Below, in pieces: positions 1 through 5,717 of a DNA stretch of 11,820 bases. The translations under genes were made by a program, and so were the position numbers. The notes below the pieces were generated by a model, which saw nothing but the letters and a program-made list of their open reading frames with translations, was not told the origin of the DNA and did not search any database. Where the stretch lies: NCBI GenBank assembly GCA_025057405.1, contig JANWXV010000008.1, forward strand, positions 1 to 11,820. The letters are read 5' to 3'. This DNA is from Candidatus Bipolaricaulota bacterium. Its GTDB lineage: Bacteria; Bipolaricaulota; Bipolaricaulia; RBG-16-55-9; DRXL01. Positions within the stretch are counted from its first letter, which is position 1. Each line of letters opens with the position of its first letter.

Positions 1-430
1 CCGGCTGTTGCGTGCTGGCCTTGGTGATGAGGATGCCCGTGAGACTGCGGAAGACGCCGGTGTTGGTGCCGGTCTCCTGCAAGACGAGCTGCTTGCCATC
101 GGCGCTGCTGAGATAGTCGCCGCCCTCGAGTCCCGGATAGTTGGGACAGGGGCCGGCGCAGAGCTGAATGATCGGCTCGTCATTGCCCAATTGGGTCTTC
201 ACCGTCCCGGTGAGCATCTCGACTTCATCCGAATCACGGTTCTCATCGGGATCAATAACCGTGATGAACGCGACCTCGCCTACGCGCCAATATTGCTTCG
301 GCGTGCCGTTGATGTCCGTGAGAAGAACCTGGCCCTTGCTGGCCAGTGCCGCTGGAGCCACTGCCAGCGCCGTCACCATCAAGACGGCCAAGGTCAGTAG
401 GCTCGCGATCTGAATTCTGCTCTTCTTCAC
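1..430 (-). CDS. Secreted surface-type protein, N-terminal part (runs off left edge)
   Basis: Reading the minus strand from a GTG at 430 gives 143 codons with no stop before the window ends. The start is set by a perfect AGGAGG at 439-444, eight bases upstream; no ATG fits as well. Residues 1-30 are a classic signal peptide: KKSR, a hydrophobic stretch, then ALA just before Ser31, so the product is exported. The mature part reads like one unit of a beta-rich surface-protein repeat: QYWRVGEVAFITVIDPDENR at about 46-65 and LQETGTNTGVFRSLTG at about 117-132. The pattern of DPD-plus-N followed by an ETG.NTGVF turn is familiar from S-layer-like and adhesin-like proteins of bacteria and archaea. 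Two cysteines (C91 and C95, CAGPC) could form a small disulfide loop. It has its own promoters and is not part of the gene cluster upstream. The exact family is not identified and the C-terminus is unseen. Confidence 0.82.
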   Translation of the reverse strand, partial: MKKSRIQIASLLTLAVLMVTALAVAPAALASKGQVLLTDINGTPKQYWRVGEVAFITVIDPDENRDSDEVEMLTGTVKTQLGNDEPIIQLCAGPCPNYPGLEGGDYLSSADGKQLVLQETGTNTGVFRSLTGILITKASTQQP

Positions 431-496
431 TTGATGTACCTCCTCTTACGTTAGAGTCGTTGAGTTAGATTCGGACTTGCCCCAGAGAAAGATCAC

Positions 497-518
497 GAGC
501 GCACTCCGACGTGCGCTC
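497..518 (-). other. Leader hairpin of the secreted-protein mRNA
   Basis: GAGCGCAC and GTGCGCTC form a perfect 8-bp inverted repeat around a 6-base loop (505-510). It lies within the predicted P1 leader, 66 bases before the GTG start. Stable leader hairpins are known to protect abundant surface-protein mRNAs, but here the role is inferred. No T-tract follows. Confidence 0.4.
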
Positions 519-651
519 CGGCCGAAACGCTTCTCTTTTCGTCTTACGACCACCTCCTGCCTGAGATTGACCAAAAACACGAACACAACTTGGGTCTTGC
601 ACGCACTCCAACAAGAAGATCCCCTCACCGCTTCTGGGGAACACAGCCGTA

Positions 652-680
652 ATTATAGCTCCCACTCCCGCGTCTGTCAA
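652..680 (-). promoter_or_regulatory. Consensus sigma70 promoter P1 of the secreted-protein gene
   Basis: On the minus strand TTGACA (680-675) is followed by exactly 17 bases and then TATAAT (657-652): a full 12 of 12 consensus match with optimal spacing. Transcription should begin near 645, leaving a leader of about 215 nt before the GTG at 430. It faces only the secreted-protein gene. The match is seen directly; activity is inferred. Confidence 0.82.
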
Positions 681-718
681 ACTCAACTTGGAACTCCCTT
701 TCCCTCGAGATAGCTCAA

Positions 719-744
719 GGGCGCCGGGTCCTCCCCAGCGGCCC
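719..744 (-). other. Strong GC-rich hairpin between P2 and P1
   Basis: On the minus strand GGGCCGCTGGG, loop GAGGA, CCCGGCGCCC folds into a stem of about 10 bp with one bulged C and one G-U pair. It lies downstream of P2 and upstream of P1. No T-run follows, so it is not a standard intrinsic terminator. It could attenuate or stabilise P2 transcripts. Confidence 0.4.
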
Positions 745-775
745 TCTGCTCGTCTTTGGGAAACGACTTGGCAGT

Positions 776-804
776 ATGGTAGCATATCCGGGCCTCGTTG
801 TCAA
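776..804 (-). promoter_or_regulatory. Second upstream promoter P2 (extended -10)
   Basis: On the minus strand TTGACA (804-799), a 17-base spacer and TACCAT (781-776) form a second promoter about 124 bp upstream of P1. TGC immediately precedes the -10, giving an extended -10 element. The -35 is perfect and the -10 matches four of six. It would transcribe toward P1 and the same secreted-protein gene, through the strong hairpin at 719-744. Confidence 0.5.
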
Positions 805-970
805 GCCGGGCTTTGTTTGGTCAGTTTCATCGGCGCTCGGCCTCCCCTTGGGCCCTCTCATTTGGCTGTCAGTCTAGAAGCCGTTCTTTCAACCCCCAAG
901 GACATTCGTCCCCCTGAGGGATGATCTCGGTGCGAGTGGGGCTTCTGGTGTGATGTTCGCCACGTTGGAG

Positions 971-1036
971 CTGACAACGGATTTCAGTAGCGGATGAAGC
1001 AGATTAATTTAATCTGCTACTGAAATCTGCCGTCAG
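971..1036 (-). repeat. Nested inverted repeat at the end of the minus-strand gene cluster
   Basis: The inner arms AGCAGATTAA (998-1007) and TTAATCTGCT (1009-1018) are perfect over 10 bp around one base. The outer arms GATTTCAGTAG (980-990) and CTACTGAAATC (1017-1027) are perfect over 11 bp and extend imperfectly to 971 and 1036. The transketolase stop codon (1019-1017) lies inside the structure, so its last codons are one arm. It probably marks the 3' end of the cluster transcript. There is no T-tract, so it may act with Rho or as an mRNA-end stabiliser. Confidence 0.5.
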
Positions 1037-1994
1037 CTCGCCTCACCGCCTGCACAATCCTCTCTACGGTCAGCCCGTAGTGCGCCAGCAGCTCCTCCGG
1101 CTTGCCCGACTGCCCAAATCTATCTTCAATCCCCACGCGCACGAGTCTCAAGCCGTGCGCGCTCAACAGCTCTGCTAACGCCCCGCCCAAACCCCCAATC
1201 ACCGAGTGCTCCTCGACGCTGACCGCCCCCCCGCCCGCTGCCCGCACATGCTCTACAATCCGCTCGTCGAGCGGCTTAAGCGTCGAGACGTTGAGCACTT
1301 GCGCCGCGATCCCCTCCCGCTCCAGAAGCTGCGCCGCTTGCAGACTGTAGTAGAGCATCAGCCCACAGGCGCAGATCGTGACGTCGCCCCCTTCTCGGAC
1401 GATCTGGGCCTTCCCCAGCTCAAATTCATAGCTCTCATCGAAGACAACAGGGAAGGCCGCGCGCGCCAATCTCACATAGACCGGCCCGGGGTGCTCATAG
1501 ATTCTGTGAATTGCTCTCTTGGCTTCGTAGTAATCGGCGGGGATGACGACGGTCATCTGGGGGAGTGCGCGCATCAGGGCCAAATCTTCGACGGTCTGGT
1601 GCGACGCGCCGTCCTCGCCGACGGTCAGCCCGCCGTGCGTGGCGACGATCTTGACGGGCAGCTTGTTGTACGCGATCGTCTGGCGGATCTGCTCAAACGC
1701 TTTTTCGACGAAGATCGCGAACGTCGAGACGAAGGGCTTCTTGCCGGAGAGGGCCAACCCCGCGGCCACCCCGATCATATTGGCTTCAGCGACGCCGAAG
1801 TCAAAAAATCGTTCGGGGAACTTCTCTTTGAACCAGCTTAAGCGAGTCGAGCCGGGCAGGTCCGCGGTCAACGCGACGATATCTCTATCTTTTGCGGCCA
1901 ATTCTAAGAGCGCCTCGCCAAAGGCGTTGCGGGTTTCCAAAAACCTAACCCCTTGACTCCCCTCTCCGTGTCGGGGAGGGGTCTTGGTGCTCAT
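1017..1994 (-). CDS. tkt: Transketolase, C-terminal (beta) subunit
   Basis: A 325-residue protein equal to the C-terminal half of transketolase: a pyrimidine-binding domain (about 19-185) and the transketolase C domain (about 200-320). With an N-terminal subunit that binds the TPP diphosphate it would transfer two-carbon ketol units in the non-oxidative pentose phosphate pathway. Family motifs are visible: [10 protein letters not shown] with the catalytic glutamate E70, [16 protein letters not shown] at 118-133 and [12 protein letters not shown] near the C-terminus. The ATG at 1994 overlaps the HEPN stop as ATGA and has a purine-rich SD (GGGAGAGGA) just upstream. Residues 1-15 are not family sequence; they translate a dispersed repeat, and the native part begins around RFLETRNAF. 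The partner N-terminal subunit is not next to it or elsewhere in the window, which is unusual because split halves are normally adjacent. Confidence 0.93.
   Translation of the reverse strand: MSTKTPPRHGEGSQGVRFLETRNAFGEALLELAAKDRDIVALTADLPGSTRLSWFKEKFPERFFDFGVAEANMIGVAAGLALSGKKPFVSTFAIFVEKAFEQIRQTIAYNKLPVKIVATHGGLTVGEDGASHQTVEDLALMRALPQMTVVIPADYYEAKRAIHRIYEHPGPVYVRLARAAFPVVFDESYEFELGKAQIVREGGDVTICACGLMLYYSLQAAQLLEREGIAAQVLNVSTLKPLDERIVEHVRAAGGGAVSVEEHSVIGGLGGALAELLSAHGLRLVRVGIEDRFGQSGKPEELLAHYGLTVERIVQAVRRADGRFQ
1951..1994 (-). repeat. Direct repeat copy A (start codon of transketolase gene)
   Basis: Minus-strand copy of a hairpin-forming repeat starting at the ATG: ATGAGC, AAGACCCCTCC, then the 23-bp core at 1959-1981 and a TCAAG end. 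The core arms CCCCTCTCC and GGGGAGGGG pair with one mismatch. The core is identical to that of copy B at 2754-2776. It is translated as the first residues ([15 protein letters not shown]) of the transketolase subunit. Confidence 0.8.
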
Positions 1995-2407
1995 CTTAAG
2001 TCCTCTCCCTTCAACCGCGCGCGCACGGCTTCCACCACTTCCTCAGCCAGCTGCGCAGCCTCTTCGGCAGCTTCGTGTGTATAGACTCTGGCCGGGATGC
2101 TCCCCGGCAGGCTGTTGGGGTAGCGCGTCGGCACGTAGTAGCCGTCTAGGATGGCCCAGCGCTGGGCATCCGTCGCGAACGTAGCCTCATACTGGGCGGC
2201 CTCGCGACATAGGCGTTCGACCGAATGGCCCAGCACGATCTCGCGCCCTTGGGCATAGAGAAACGCTTTCAGAGCCTTCTCGGCGACTTGCTGGGCGAGA
2301 AAGCACGCCAGATGATACGCCCCCTCGCGGGCAAGATGGCGCGTCCATTTTAAGTCTTCTTCGGCCTGTTCCAACCAGCGGCGTCCCTCTTCAGTCGGCT
2401 CTCTCAT
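1991..2407 (-). CDS. HEPN-domain protein, partner of the MNT nucleotidyltransferase
   Basis: A 138-residue, largely helical protein of the HEPN family (PF05168-like). Diagnostic parts are [15 protein letters not shown] (11-25), [20 protein letters not shown] (30-49), a conserved-type GHSVERL (60-66) and YYVPTRYPN (90-98). HEPN proteins paired with minimal nucleotidyltransferases act as toxins, often RNases, neutralised by the partner; many pairs are uncharacterised. The canonical C-terminal Rx4-6H RNase motif is not evident. R27-x4-H32 and R55-x5-H61 fit the spacing but lie in the first half, so ribonuclease activity is uncertain. The ATG at 2407 is chosen because family homology begins there and GGGGCGG precedes it; an in-frame extension to 2467 would overlap the upstream gene deeply and adds no family sequence. 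It overlaps the MNT gene by 17 bp and the transketolase gene by ATGA. Confidence 0.85.
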   Translation of the reverse strand: MREPTEEGRRWLEQAEEDLKWTRHLAREGAYHLACFLAQQVAEKALKAFLYAQGREIVLGHSVERLCREAAQYEATFATDAQRWAILDGYYVPTRYPNSLPGSIPARVYTHEAAEEAAQLAEEVVEAVRARLKGEDLR

Positions 2408-2801
2408 AGATGATCCGCCCCTGCGCCAAGGCGTGCCGAAGAAATCCGCGCTCCCGCGCTCGCGCAAACTCTTCCGGCGTGTACGCGATGATGTCTATAT
2501 CTACGTTCAGATCAAGCAGCACGGCCAAGCGCCCGTAGAGCCACGCCGTGCGCCTGACTACATCGTGCTCGGAGCGCATAACGACGATTAAGTCAAGATC
2601 GGTGCAGAGATCGCGTCGCCCGTGCAGATACGATCCAAAGAGCCAGGCGCGCTCGACTTCTGCTATCTGGGTGAACGCCTTGGGCAGGGCCGTTACGACG
2701 CGCGCCAGGGCGTTCCCATAGCGAAGGCGCTCTCGATCGAGAGCGCTTGATCTCCCCTCTCCGTGTCGGGGAGGGGCTGGAGGAGGGGTCTTCGCGCTCA
2801 T
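2391..2801 (-). CDS. Minimal nucleotidyltransferase (MNT), antitoxin-type partner of HEPN
   Basis: A 136-residue protein of the DNA polymerase beta-like minimal nucleotidyltransferase family. The exact GSx10DxD signature is present: G56-S57, then D68 and D70. A further acidic pair in NVDIDII (D101/D103) could be the third metal ligand. In studied MNT/HEPN pairs the nucleotidyltransferase modifies (AMPylates) the HEPN toxin; that is family knowledge and not shown here. The start at 2801 overlaps the transaldolase stop as ATGA and is preceded by GGGGGAAG; an upstream ATG at 2819 is possible but lies deeper in the transaldolase gene. Residues 1-17 ([17 protein letters not shown]) are encoded by a dispersed repeat, and the next residues by a 20-bp perfect palindrome. 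The recognisable family fold starts at about residue 28. Confidence 0.85.
   Translation of the reverse strand: MSAKTPPPAPPRHGEGRSSALDRERLRYGNALARVVTALPKAFTQIAEVERAWLFGSYLHGRRDLCTDLDLIVVMRSEHDVVRRTAWLYGRLAVLLDLNVDIDIIAYTPEEFARARERGFLRHALAQGRIIYERAD
2727..2746. repeat. 20-bp perfect palindrome inside the MNT reading frame
   Basis: GCGCTCTCGA followed directly by its reverse complement TCGAGAGCGC, adjoining direct repeat copy B. It is translated within the MNT extension (SALDRERLR region). It may be an extension of the repeat or an operator-like site; the function is unknown. Confidence 0.6.
2746..2801 (-). repeat. Direct repeat copy B (start codon of MNT gene)
   Basis: Same repeat as at 1951-1994, same orientation, also starting at the ATG of a gene: ATGAGC, AAGACCCCTCC, a 12-bp extra segment (CTCCTCCAGCCC or equivalent), the identical 23-bp core (2754-2776), then GAGATCAAG where copy A has GAGTCAAG. 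The 12-bp difference keeps the frame. The two copies exactly bracket the MNT-HEPN pair. Confidence 0.8.
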
Positions 2802-3442
2802 CGCTTCAGCTTCCCCCAATCAGCGAGAAACTGCTGCAACCCTAAATCTGTTAAAGGATGCTCAAAGAGCTTCTCAAAGACAGCGTAGGGCATGGTCGCG
2901 ATATCGGCGCCCATCAACGCGGCCTCGACCACGTGCATCGGATGGCGCACGCTCGCCACGATGACTTCTGTGTCAAAGCCATAATTGTCGAAGATCTGAA
3001 CGATCTGGGAGACGAGATCCATGCCGTCCTCGCTGCGGTCGTCGAGCCGCCCCACAAACGGGCTGACGTAGTCGGCCCCCGCTTTGGCCGCGATCAGCGC
3101 CTGAGTTGGCGAGAAGACGAGCGTGACGTTCGTGGGAATACCTTCTTCAGAGAGTCTTCGGACGGCCTTCATGCCCTCGCGGGTCATGGGAATCTTGACG
3201 ACGATCTTCTCGTCAAGTTCGGCCCACTGACGGGCTTCTTTGAGCATCCCTTCGCAGTCGGTGCTGAGCACCTCGGCGTTGACGGGACCGTCCACGACCG
3301 CGCAAATCTCTTTCAGGACTTGGATGGGGTCGCGCCCTTCTTTAGCCAAGAGAGTGGGGTTGGTAGTAACGCCATCTAAGACGCCCATCTCGTGGGCTTG
3401 AGCGATCTCTTTCACGTTGGCGGTGTCGAGAAAGAATTTCAT
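2798..3442 (-). CDS. tal: Transaldolase (small TalC/TAL20 type)
   Basis: A 214-residue single-domain TIM-barrel aldolase, the length usual for the short transaldolase/fructose-6-phosphate aldolase group. It would transfer dihydroxyacetone units between sugar phosphates in the non-oxidative pentose phosphate pathway. Visible motifs are FFLDTAN (3-9), [10 protein letters not shown] (23-32), the Schiff-base lysine K83 in VVKIPMT, and [11 protein letters not shown] (125-135). In fructose-6-phosphate aldolase two diagnostic positions are Gln (FAQV) and Tyr (APYV). Here they are Glu (AEV, E57) and Phe (SPFV, F129), which points to transaldolase. The ATG at 3442 has AGAGG seven bases upstream; an open frame continues to 3538 but translates the palindromic element and is rejected. 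It overlaps the MNT gene by ATGA, so translation of the two is probably coupled. Confidence 0.95.
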   Translation of the reverse strand: MKFFLDTANVKEIAQAHEMGVLDGVTTNPTLLAKEGRDPIQVLKEICAVVDGPVNAEVLSTDCEGMLKEARQWAELDEKIVVKIPMTREGMKAVRRLSEEGIPTNVTLVFSPTQALIAAKAGADYVSPFVGRLDDRSEDGMDLVSQIVQIFDNYGFDTEVIVASVRHPMHVVEAALMGADIATMPYAVFEKLFEHPLTDLGLQQFLADWGKLKR

Positions 3443-3454
3443 AGCTACACCTCT

Positions 3455-3526
3455 GGCCCTCACCCCCGTCCCCTCTCCCGTAGGTGATCTACGGGAGAGG
3501 GGTGGCCGCAGGCCGGGGTGAGGGCC
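3455..3526. repeat. Palindromic repeat element, copy C, between nfo and tal
   Basis: A 72-bp element with perfect 12-bp outer arms GGCCCTCACCCC (3455-3466) and GGGGTGAGGGCC (3515-3526). Inside is a 14-bp perfect stem CCCCTCTCCCGTAG / CTACGGGAGAGGGG (3470-3483 and 3489-3502), plus a side hairpin GGCC-GCA-GGCC at 3504-3514. It fills the gap between the nfo stop and the tal SD. A related copy in the opposite orientation lies at 11445-11511. Confidence 0.85.
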
Positions 3527-3527
3527 T

Positions 3528-4385
3528 TCAGCCATCATAGCGCAAAGCGCGGATTCTTGCCAAGTTCGTCGGATCAGATTGCTCGTCGTCCTTGGGGGTC
3601 TCCAAGATAAACGGCTTCTCGCGCAGATCTCTATGATTGACGATCAGACGAAAGCCCTCAGCCCCAATATGCCCCTGCCCGATGTGCTCGTGTCTGTCTC
3701 TGCGCGCTCCCAGGGGGAACTTGGAGTCGTTCAAGTGTAGGAGCAAGACGCGCTCCAGCCCGATTTCCCGCTCAAGCTCTGCGAGCATCTTCTCTAGCCC
3801 CTGGGGCGTCGTGAGGTCATAGCCGGCAGCCCACGCATGACACGTATCTACGCAGACCCCAACGCGCTCCTTCTGGGTGATATGCCGGAGCACAAAGCCC
3901 AGCTCCGCAAACGTCGCGCCCAGCTCCGTCCCCTCGCCCGCAGAGTTCTCTAATAAAATCTTAACGTCGGGGGCGCGTTGGGCTGGCGGGCTGGCGAGCA
4001 CAGCGTTAATCGCCTCGACGATGCGCTCTAGGCCCTGCTCGACGCCCTGCCCAAGATGCGCCCCAATGTGGGTGTTGACGTGGGGGATGTTCAGCTCTCC
4101 GGCACGCTGGACTTCGTCCTTGAGGGCTTGCACCGAGAGCTGAAAGTTTTTGGGGTTGGGCGAGGCCAGATTAATTAAATAAATCGTATGGATGACGGCG
4201 TACTCGATGCGCGTGCGCTGGCGCTGCTCGATGAACTTTTTCGCCTCTTCAGGTTTGAGCGCGCCCATCTTCCAGCTACGAGCGTTGTGCGAAAATATCT
4301 GCAGCGCGTTGATCTGTAATTCTTGCGCGCGCGCGACCGTCTGCTCCAGCCCGCCAGAGATCGACAAGTGACAGCCGAGGAGCAT
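3528..4385 (-). CDS. nfo: Endonuclease IV (AP endonuclease)
   Basis: A 285-residue protein matching the usual length of Nfo, the zinc enzyme that cuts DNA 5' to abasic sites in base-excision repair. It starts with the family's GCHLSISGG. All nine expected metal ligands can be placed with correct spacing: H66, H106, E146, D180, H183, H217, D230, H232 and E262, within [53 protein letters not shown] and ILETPKDD. The ATG at 4385 is chosen because GGAGGG sits eight bases upstream; a TTG at 4391 would add two residues with poor spacing. It follows the toxin stop after two bases, so it is likely co-translated with it. It is downstream of tatD, another nuclease, across the toxin-antitoxin pair. Confidence 0.95.
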   Translation of the reverse strand: MLLGCHLSISGGLEQTVARAQELQINALQIFSHNARSWKMGALKPEEAKKFIEQRQRTRIEYAVIHTIYLINLASPNPKNFQLSVQALKDEVQRAGELNIPHVNTHIGAHLGQGVEQGLERIVEAINAVLASPPAQRAPDVKILLENSAGEGTELGATFAELGFVLRHITQKERVGVCVDTCHAWAAGYDLTTPQGLEKMLAELEREIGLERVLLLHLNDSKFPLGARRDRHEHIGQGHIGAEGFRLIVNHRDLREKPFILETPKDDEQSDPTNLARIRALRYDG

Positions 4386-4387
4386 CC

Positions 4388-4741
4388 TCAAGGCCCTCCA
4401 CGCTGAAGCTCAAGAAGTTGGACAAGGCACTTTTCAACCTCATGAAGATCTGAAGGGGTGAGCGCACCAAGTCTTCGACGCACGAGGGCTTTATGCAAGG
4501 TGAGCAGTTTGCCTACGCGGACAACAGAAGGCCCCAGCAAACCAGCGCTCTGCCAATCTTGCAGAGAGTAGTCCGTGAAAAGGCTAGCCTGTTGGCTAGT
4601 AATCGCTGCGATGACCACATCGTGACCGCTCTGGTGAAAACGATCTCCACTGAGAACAAGAGCGAGCCTTTGACGCTGAGCACTCAAATCCGTGAAGGGG
4701 AATGGCACAAGCACGACGTCCCCGCGATTATAGCTGGTCAT
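4388..4741 (-). CDS. PemK/MazF-like toxin (endoribonuclease family)
   Basis: A 117-residue protein with the start of the PemK/MazF fold: YNRGDVVLVPFPFTD at 4-18, a QRLALVLSGD strand where relatives usually have RPALV, and VIAAITSQ with the small hydroxyl residues of the active region. Relatives cleave RNA at short motifs and are neutralised by a protein encoded upstream. The arginine of the RP motif seems retained but the proline is leucine. The ATG at 4741 fits the family start; an ATG at 4750 is an alternative adding MLA. It overlaps the preceding small gene by 14 bp and has no clear SD, so translation is probably coupled. Activity is inferred from the family only. Confidence 0.82.
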   Translation of the reverse strand: MTSYNRGDVVLVPFPFTDLSAQRQRLALVLSGDRFHQSGHDVVIAAITSQQASLFTDYSLQDWQSAGLLGPSVVRVGKLLTLHKALVRRRLGALTPSDLHEVEKCLVQLLELQRGGP

Positions 4742-4913
4742 AGCGAGCATCTTCGTCGTTATTCCAGAAATCGAAAGCAGCTTCGGCCATCTTCAGCCAA
4801 TCCAGCTCTTCCCCCAAGAGCACGTGAGGCAGTCGCTCAAGAAGCTGGCGCTGCTCTTCTGGCCCTAAGTCCGCGATCTTTTGCAAAATCTCTTCTACAA
4901 GATCAGCCTTCAT
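4728..4913 (-). CDS. Small antitoxin-like protein upstream of the PemK/MazF toxin
   Basis: A 61-residue acidic protein. Residues 3-25 (ADLVEEILQKIADLGPEEQR...) look like an amphipathic helical region of the kind found in short antitoxins, and the C-terminal AFDFWNNDEDARYDQL resembles the toxin-wrapping tail common in partners of PemK-type toxins. No clear DNA-binding domain is seen. The ATG at 4913 has GGTGAG five bases upstream and lies only about 11 nt from the predicted transcription start. Its position directly before the toxin, with a 14-bp overlap, is the main support for the antitoxin role. I do not recognise the exact family. Confidence 0.72.
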   Translation of the reverse strand: MKADLVEEILQKIADLGPEEQRQLLERLPHVLLGEELDWLKMAEAAFDFWNNDEDARYDQL

Positions 4914-4930
4914 GACGACTCACCCCAGCG

Positions 4931-4959
4931 ATTATAGTCTTGCGAACGCCTACCGTCAA
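4931..4959 (-). promoter_or_regulatory. Internal promoter of the toxin-antitoxin pair
   Basis: On the minus strand TTGACG (4959-4954), a 17-base spacer and TATAAT (4936-4931) match the consensus in 11 of 12 positions. The -35 contains the tatD stop codon (TGA at 4958-4956). Predicted transcription starts near 4924, leaving a leader of about 11 nt with GGTGAG before the ATG at 4913. This would let the TA pair, and nfo and genes beyond, be expressed independently of tatD. Confidence 0.72.
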
Positions 4960-5711
4960 AAGCCAAAGAGCGCTTGTGCGTTCCGGGTTGTCGCCTCGGC
5001 GACCTCGTCAACCGAGACTCGCTTGACCTGCGCGACTGTTTGGGCGACGTGGCGCACGAAGCTCGGCTCGTTGCGCTTGCCGCGCATCGGCACCGGTGCC
5101 AGATACGGAGCGTCCGTCTCGACCAATAATCTCTCTAATGGGATTTGAGCGACGGCCTCGCGCAGGGGTTGAGACTTCTCAAACGTGACGATCCCGTTGA
5201 CCGATAGATAAAAACCCAGATTGAGCAGCTTTTGTGCTAGTGCCCAATCCCCGGTGAAGCTGTGCACGACGCCGCGCACGCGGGGGTGCTCTGAGAGAAT
5301 CTTGAGGAGATCGTCAGCAGCGTCGCGCAGATGGATCACGACGGGCTTATTCAGCTCTTGCGCGAGCGCCAGCTGCGCCCGAAACGCCTTCTGTTGGCTC
5401 TGGCGTGGCGCGTACTCTTTAAAGTAGTCTAGTCCGATCTCGCCGAGGGCGACGACTTCGGGTTGGCTGAGCAACCGGCGCAGCTGCTGGAGCGTCTCGT
5501 CTCCGGAGAACTGCTCGGCGTGATGGGGATGAATCCCCGTGGTGCAGCGTAGCTCGTACTGGCGCGCGATCTCCAGGGTCTTCCAACCCGATGGGATGTC
5601 CGTCGCGATGGAGATTATGGTGACGTGGGCGTCTAGGGCGCGGCGCACGACGTGCTCGCGATCAGCGTCAAATTGGGAATTGTCCAGATGGGCGTGGCTG
5701 TCAATGAGCAT
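4956..5711 (-). CDS. tatD: TatD-family metal-dependent nuclease
   Basis: A 251-residue amidohydrolase-fold protein of normal TatD length. The metal ligands are in place: H6 and H8 in DSHAHLD, E91 in LGEIGLDY, H127 in VIHLRDA, H150 in VVHSFTG and D200 in VETDAPYL. GIHPHHA at 59-65 is also typical. TatD proteins are cytoplasmic metal-dependent DNases implicated in repair and DNA degradation. The exact paralogue (TatD, YcfH or YjjV type) cannot be assigned from the sequence. The ATG at 5711 follows the small membrane-protein stop by six bases and has only a weak SD (GAAG), so coupling with the gene upstream is likely. Its stop codon doubles as part of the next gene's -35 element. Confidence 0.95.
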   Translation of the reverse strand: MLIDSHAHLDNSQFDADREHVVRRALDAHVTIISIATDIPSGWKTLEIARQYELRCTTGIHPHHAEQFSGDETLQQLRRLLSQPEVVALGEIGLDYFKEYAPRQSQQKAFRAQLALAQELNKPVVIHLRDAADDLLKILSEHPRVRGVVHSFTGDWALAQKLLNLGFYLSVNGIVTFEKSQPLREAVAQIPLERLLVETDAPYLAPVPMRGKRNEPSFVRHVAQTVAQVKRVSVDEVAEATTRNAQALFGF

Positions 5712-5717
5712 AGAGGG

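Larger units (their letters stand above)
431..1016. other. Gene-free region: leader, tandem promoters and spacer
   Basis: No convincing gene lies in these 586 bases. Open frames here lack an SD and protein-like composition. The left half is the leader and promoter region of the secreted-protein gene. The right half (about 805-970) shows no feature I can name; it contains only a small GGAC-ATTC-GTCC hairpin at 901-912 and a distant pair AGAAGCC/GGCTTCT at 876-882 and 940-946. The far right holds the nested inverted repeat at the end of the transketolase gene. Confidence 0.6.

Noticed and set aside
431..645. Known riboswitch in the long leader
   Set aside because: I could not match the conserved cores of common classes; only one simple hairpin is visible, so none is claimed.
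719..744. Intrinsic terminator
   Set aside because: Strong stem but no T-tract on either strand after it.
465..785. 106-codon minus-strand open frame in the 5' region of the secreted-protein gene
   Set aside because: Its ATG lies upstream of the predicted P2 transcription start, there is no SD, it spans promoter P1 and the leader hairpin, and its composition is not protein-like.
1206..1841. 211-codon plus-strand open frame
   Set aside because: It lies wholly antisense to the clearly conserved transketolase subunit and shows no family motif; it is a by-product of GC-rich codon use.
3443..3538. N-terminal extension of transaldolase to an upstream start
   Set aside because: The extra 32 residues translate the palindromic element and its flank, and the ATG at 3442 has a proper SD and matches the family start.
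4727..4732. Perfect TATAAT inside the start of the toxin gene
   Set aside because: No -35-like hexamer at 16-18 bp spacing; likely chance coding sequence.
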